A stretch of 64,000 nucleotides of DNA, taken from NCBI GenBank assembly GCA_036160575.1, contig JAYYDT010000103.1, positions 1-64,000 of the forward strand. Reading direction: 5' to 3'. A program made the position numbers and the translations under genes. Of this stretch, positions 61,303 through 64,000 are shown piece by piece. The notes beneath the pieces were generated by a model, which was not told the DNA's origin, ran no database searches, and worked only from the letters and a program-made list of their open reading frames with translations. Each line of letters starts with the position of its first letter. Positions within the stretch are counted from its first letter, which is position 1. The stretch comes from TMED26 sp002694075 (GTDB taxonomy: Bacteria > Pseudomonadota > Alphaproteobacteria > Thalassobaculales > Thalassobaculaceae).

Positions 61303-61800
61303 ATGGAAGCGCCAAGCAGTTTCGCCGCCGTCCCTTTGGAAACCCAGGTCACGGTCGAACCGGGATGGATCGATTACAACGGCCATATGAACGTGGCCTA
61401 CTACGTGCTGGCTTTTGACCGGGCCACCGACCGCATGCTCGACCTGTTGGATGTGGGCGAGGCCTACCGCCGCCGGACCGAGGCCTCGTTTTTCGTGCTG
61501 GAAAGCCATATCACCTACGACCGCGAGGTGGTGGCCGACGATCCCTTGCGAATCACCACTCAAATCCTCGGCAGCGACACCAAGCGATTGCACTTTTTTC
61601 ATCACATGCATCATGCCGACGCGGGTTACCTGGCCGCCACCACCGAGTTGATGGGCCTGCATGTGGATCTTACCCAGCGCCGGTCGGCGGCGTTGCCGGC
61701 GGCGGCCGCGGCGCGAGTCGCCGCGTTGACCGCGGCGCATCGTGATCTGCCATGGCCGGAAAAAGCCGGCCGACGCATGTCCCTCGACCGGAAAGGCTAA
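61303..61800 (+). CDS. Hotdog-fold acyl-CoA thioesterase family protein
   Basis: A 165-aa protein of the 4HBT/YbgC-like hotdog fold. WIDYNGHMNVAYYVLAFD carries the usual catalytic Asp-x-x-x-His segment, and FFVLESHITYDREVVADD follows. It hydrolyses an acyl-CoA; the chain is unknown. The protein is extended at the C-terminus by an Ala/Arg-rich tail. ATG at 61303. Confidence 0.88.
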   Translation: MEAPSSFAAVPLETQVTVEPGWIDYNGHMNVAYYVLAFDRATDRMLDLLDVGEAYRRRTEASFFVLESHITYDREVVADDPLRITTQILGSDTKRLHFFHHMHHADAGYLAATTELMGLHVDLTQRRSAALPAAAAARVAALTAAHRDLPWPEKAGRRMSLDRKG

Positions 61801-61808
61801 GGCACGCC

Positions 61809-63572
61809 ATGGTGGATAGGCTGGCACGCCTCCTCGATCGTGCGCGTCCGGCCTTGCGTGGCGAGCAATTAGCGTTGCATCTCTTGGCCCTGGGGGTCGG
61901 GGTCGCGGCGGCGGCCGGGGCGGTGGTCTTTCGTGAGGCGATTGACCTCTTCCAGTTGTTTTTCTTGGGCTTTCGCCATGAAAACGTGGCCTCCGGCGCC
62001 GTCGAATTGCCGGCGTGGCGTCTCTTGCTGGCGCCCACCGCCGGCGGCCTGTTGATCGGCTATCTCAGCTACCGTTTCGTGCCCGGTGGCCGGCCGCAGG
62101 GCGTCGCGCATGTGATCGAGGCCAATGCCCGCCTGGCCGGCCGCATGTCTTTGCGTCAGGGCATTAGCACCGCCCTGATCAACGCCGCGTCTATCGGGTC
62201 CGGCGCCTCGACCGGGCGTGAGGGACCGGCGGTGCATTTCGGCGCGGCCATCGCCAGTTGGTTGGGCCGGCCCTTCCGCCTGACTCGCTCGCAATCGCGC
62301 ACGCTTCTTGGTTGCGGCGTGGCGGCGGCGGTCGCGGCCAGCTTCAACGCCCCAATCGCCGGCGTGTTTTTCGCCCTCGAGGTGGTCATTGGCCATTACG
62401 CGCTGCAGGCTTTTTCCCCCATCGTGGTGGCCTCGGTCGCTGGCACCTTGGTGTCGCGCATGTATTTTGGCGACTATCCGGCGTTCATTTTGCCGGAAGG
62501 CGACATCCGCTCGTTTTGGGAGTTTCCGGCCTTCGCCCTGTTGGGGGTGGCCAGTGCCGCCGTCGCCATCGCTTTCATGCGGCTGGCCGGCGCGATTGAG
62601 CTTGGCGTCGGCCGCTTGGTCAAACGTGGCCCCCTGCCGCCCTGGCTGTTTCCAGCTTTCGCCGGATTTTTGGTCGGTGTGATGGCCTTGCGTTATCCCG
62701 AACTATTAGGCGTCGGCTATGAGGCGACCGATAACGCGTTACGCGCGAATTACGAGCTGTCCATGTTGGTCACGCTGTTGGCTTTGAAAATCGTCGCCAC
62801 GGCGGCCTGTGTCGGCTGCGGTTTCGGTGGTGGCGTGTTCAGCCCGGCGTTGTTTTTGGGCGCCATGCTGGGCGGCGCTTTCGGGCAGATCGCGGCGATC
62901 CCCTTTCCCGATTTGCATTCCGGCGCCGCCACCTATTCCTTGATCGGCATGGGCGCGGTCGCCGGCGCGGTTCTGGGGGCGCCGATTTCGACCATTTTGA
63001 TGGTGTTTGAATTGACCGGCGACTATCGCACCACCTTGGGCGTGATGGTCGCCGTCTCGATCGCCTCGATCATCACCAAATCCTTCCACTCGCCGTCGTT
63101 TTTCGCCGACCAATTGGCGCGCCGCGGGGTGCCGCTGAGCGGCGGGCATGACAGCGCCATTCTCAGCGGGGTGACGGTCGACTTTTGGCGACCGCCGCCA
63201 GCCGAAGTCAATAGTGCGGCCCCGCTGACGGCGGTACGCGTGGCCGTGCGCGACGCCGCCCCAGGGCCGGTGATGGTGGTCGACGACGCGCGTGCCCTGG
63301 TTGGCACGATTGAGCTTGGAGATTTGCCCGCGGACGATGTCACGGCGGCACCGACCGCCGGTGAAATGGCCCGGCCCTGCCCGGAGGTTTTGCTGGCCGA
63401 CGCTGATCTGGCGGCGGTGGTCGCCCAGTTTGAGCGTGGCGACGTCGCTTTCCTTCCGGTGGTCGAGGACGCCGCCGGTCGTGTTCTTCGCGGCCTGGTG
63501 ACGGAGCGCGACGCGTTGCGCGCCTATAACCGCCGCTTGCTGCGCCAGCGGGCCGAGGAGCATGGCGAATAG
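61809..63572 (+). CDS. CLC-type chloride channel/transporter with CBS-like tail
   Basis: Membrane protein of 587 aa. ATG at 61809 is used; the frame is open upstream into the thioesterase gene. The CLC core is complete: GSGASTGREGPAVHFG holds the gating Glu E138, FNAPIAGVFFALEVVIG the next helix, and GCGFGGGVFSPALFLG the GxFxP filter segment. The residue matching the proton Glu of E. coli ClcA (second E of IIEE) is Val192, as in channel-type CLCs. About 120 C-terminal residues look like a diverged CBS pair (VMVVDDARALVGTIEL, FLPVVEDAAGRVLRGLV). Confidence 0.9.
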   Translation: MVDRLARLLDRARPALRGEQLALHLLALGVGVAAAAGAVVFREAIDLFQLFFLGFRHENVASGAVELPAWRLLLAPTAGGLLIGYLSYRFVPGGRPQGVAHVIEANARLAGRMSLRQGISTALINAASIGSGASTGREGPAVHFGAAIASWLGRPFRLTRSQSRTLLGCGVAAAVAASFNAPIAGVFFALEVVIGHYALQAFSPIVVASVAGTLVSRMYFGDYPAFILPEGDIRSFWEFPAFALLGVASAAVAIAFMRLAGAIELGVGRLVKRGPLPPWLFPAFAGFLVGVMALRYPELLGVGYEATDNALRANYELSMLVTLLALKIVATAACVGCGFGGGVFSPALFLGAMLGGAFGQIAAIPFPDLHSGAATYSLIGMGAVAGAVLGAPISTILMVFELTGDYRTTLGVMVAVSIASIITKSFHSPSFFADQLARRGVPLSGGHDSAILSGVTVDFWRPPPAEVNSAAPLTAVRVAVRDAAPGPVMVVDDARALVGTIELGDLPADDVTAAPTAGEMARPCPEVLLADADLAAVVAQFERGDVAFLPVVEDAAGRVLRGLVTERDALRAYNRRLLRQRAEEHGE

Positions 63573-63692
63573 GCCCGGCGATTCGGGCCGGATCGCCACC
63601 ACCCCACCGACGCCCGACCTCGCCGAAGGCACGCCCGCCGGGCGTGCCACCGCCAGCGTTGAATTGCGCCTTGGATGGGTTAGCTTTGAGTC

Positions 63693-64000
63693 ATGAGCGA
63701 TTTGTTCTCTTATAGCGACGACGAACCGGCGGCGCGCCCGTTTCAACCGGCGCCGCCGGCGCCGACCGCGCCGATGGCCCCAGGGCCGGCGGCCGACAGC
63801 TATTTGTCGGTGCTCAACGACCGTCAGCGCGAGGCGGTCGAGCGTTTGGACGGCCCGGTCTTGGTGCTGGCCGGCGCGGGCACCGGTAAAACCCGGGCGC
63901 TCACCACTCGCTTGGGCCATTTGTTGAACCAGGGCCGCGCACGCCCCTGGAATGTGTTGGCGGTGACCTTCACCAACAAAGCCGCCGGCGAAATGAAAGA
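63693..64000 (+). CDS. UvrD/PcrA-type DNA helicase (5' part, cut by window edge)
   Basis: First 102 codons of a superfamily 1A helicase. After a Pro/Ala-rich leader of about 40 residues, LNDRQREAVERLDGPVLVL (Q motif), Walker A GAGTGKT and TFTNKAAGEM (motif Ia) are present. ATG at 63693. The C-terminus lies outside, so UvrD cannot be told from PcrA or Rep. Confidence 0.92.
   Translation, partial: MSDLFSYSDDEPAARPFQPAPPAPTAPMAPGPAADSYLSVLNDRQREAVERLDGPVLVLAGAGTGKTRALTTRLGHLLNQGRARPWNVLAVTFTNKAAGEMK

Noticed and set aside
62739..63920. Open frame of 393 codons opposite the CLC gene
   Set aside because: Shadow of the CLC gene; low-complexity Arg/Gln/Gly/His-rich translation.
1..64000. CRISPR arrays, insertion sequences, prophage or integron
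   Set aside because: No regularly spaced repeats, transposase or integrase motifs, or target-site duplications were seen while reading the window.

Overview
The window looks like ordinary, tightly packed core chromosome of a GC-rich alphaproteobacterium. The best marker is a two-piece, circularly permuted tmRNA gene (about 28021-28343, minus) whose tag reads ANDNYAEARLAA. This gene layout is characteristic of Alphaproteobacteria. An alpha-type SspB, an ELM1-family protein, the cox/ctaB/ctaG/coxC order and a CIRCE-controlled groESL operon agree with it. A glutaminyl-tRNA synthetase is present, which not all alphaproteobacteria have. I cannot name a genus; a Rhodospirillales-like organism is a guess. 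I see no insertion sequence, prophage, CRISPR array, rRNA or tRNA gene. Many neighbours overlap by 1-4 nt, and several convergent pairs share their last bases.

Layout. 1-10.9 kb: peroxiredoxin (cut by the window edge), an IlvD/Edd dehydratase, glnE, a large YhdP/AsmA-like protein, tyrS and a hydrolase. 10.9-14.9 kb: a sulfur-centred operon, cysE, cysteine desulfurase, [2Fe-2S] ferredoxin, tenA, mnmA. 15-19.7 kb (minus): a four-gene BMP/nucleoside-type ABC importer. Between this importer and a lysR gene lies a run of perfect hairpins ending in a very strong terminator (19759-19911, minus). I read it as an unannotated small RNA or a transcribed leader. 20-28 kb: lysR, trxB, an ELM1-like protein, an Lrp regulator with a crotonase, an EEP-fold hydrolase, an alpha/beta hydrolase, class I fumarase, sspB and the split tmRNA. 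28.4-31.3 kb: thyA, a TPR/glycosyltransferase-like protein and folA in one operon. 31.3-38.6 kb: an Mrp/ApbC carrier, hflK-hflC-DUF2065, an ABC1/UbiB-like kinase, glnS and a PEBP protein. 38.7-44.5 kb: stomatin-NfeD, a quinone reductase-like MDR protein, an EamA transporter, aroQ and accB-accC.

44.6-51.8 kb: groES-groEL with RpoH-like promoter, CIRCE and terminator, then a HAD phosphatase, a TerB-like protein, an AEC transporter, an amidase and tldD. 52-58 kb: the aa3-type cytochrome oxidase cluster coxB-coxA-ctaB-(40-aa CoxF-like peptide)-ctaG-coxC-surf1. 58-64 kb: a GST, mlaC-like and mlaA-like lipid-transport genes, an SBF-family transporter, a thioesterase, a CLC chloride channel-like protein and the start of a UvrD/PcrA helicase (cut by the window edge).

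How the genes fit together: the desulfurase can supply sulfur to MnmA and cysE the serine activation for cysteine. ThyA and FolA form the dTMP/folate cycle. The tmRNA tags stalled proteins and the neighbouring SspB hands tagged proteins to ClpXP. HflKC controls FtsH. The cox cluster carries structural subunits together with haem-O synthesis and copper/haem insertion factors. The least explained signal is the 19.76-19.96 kb hairpin RNA with a palindromic promoter.
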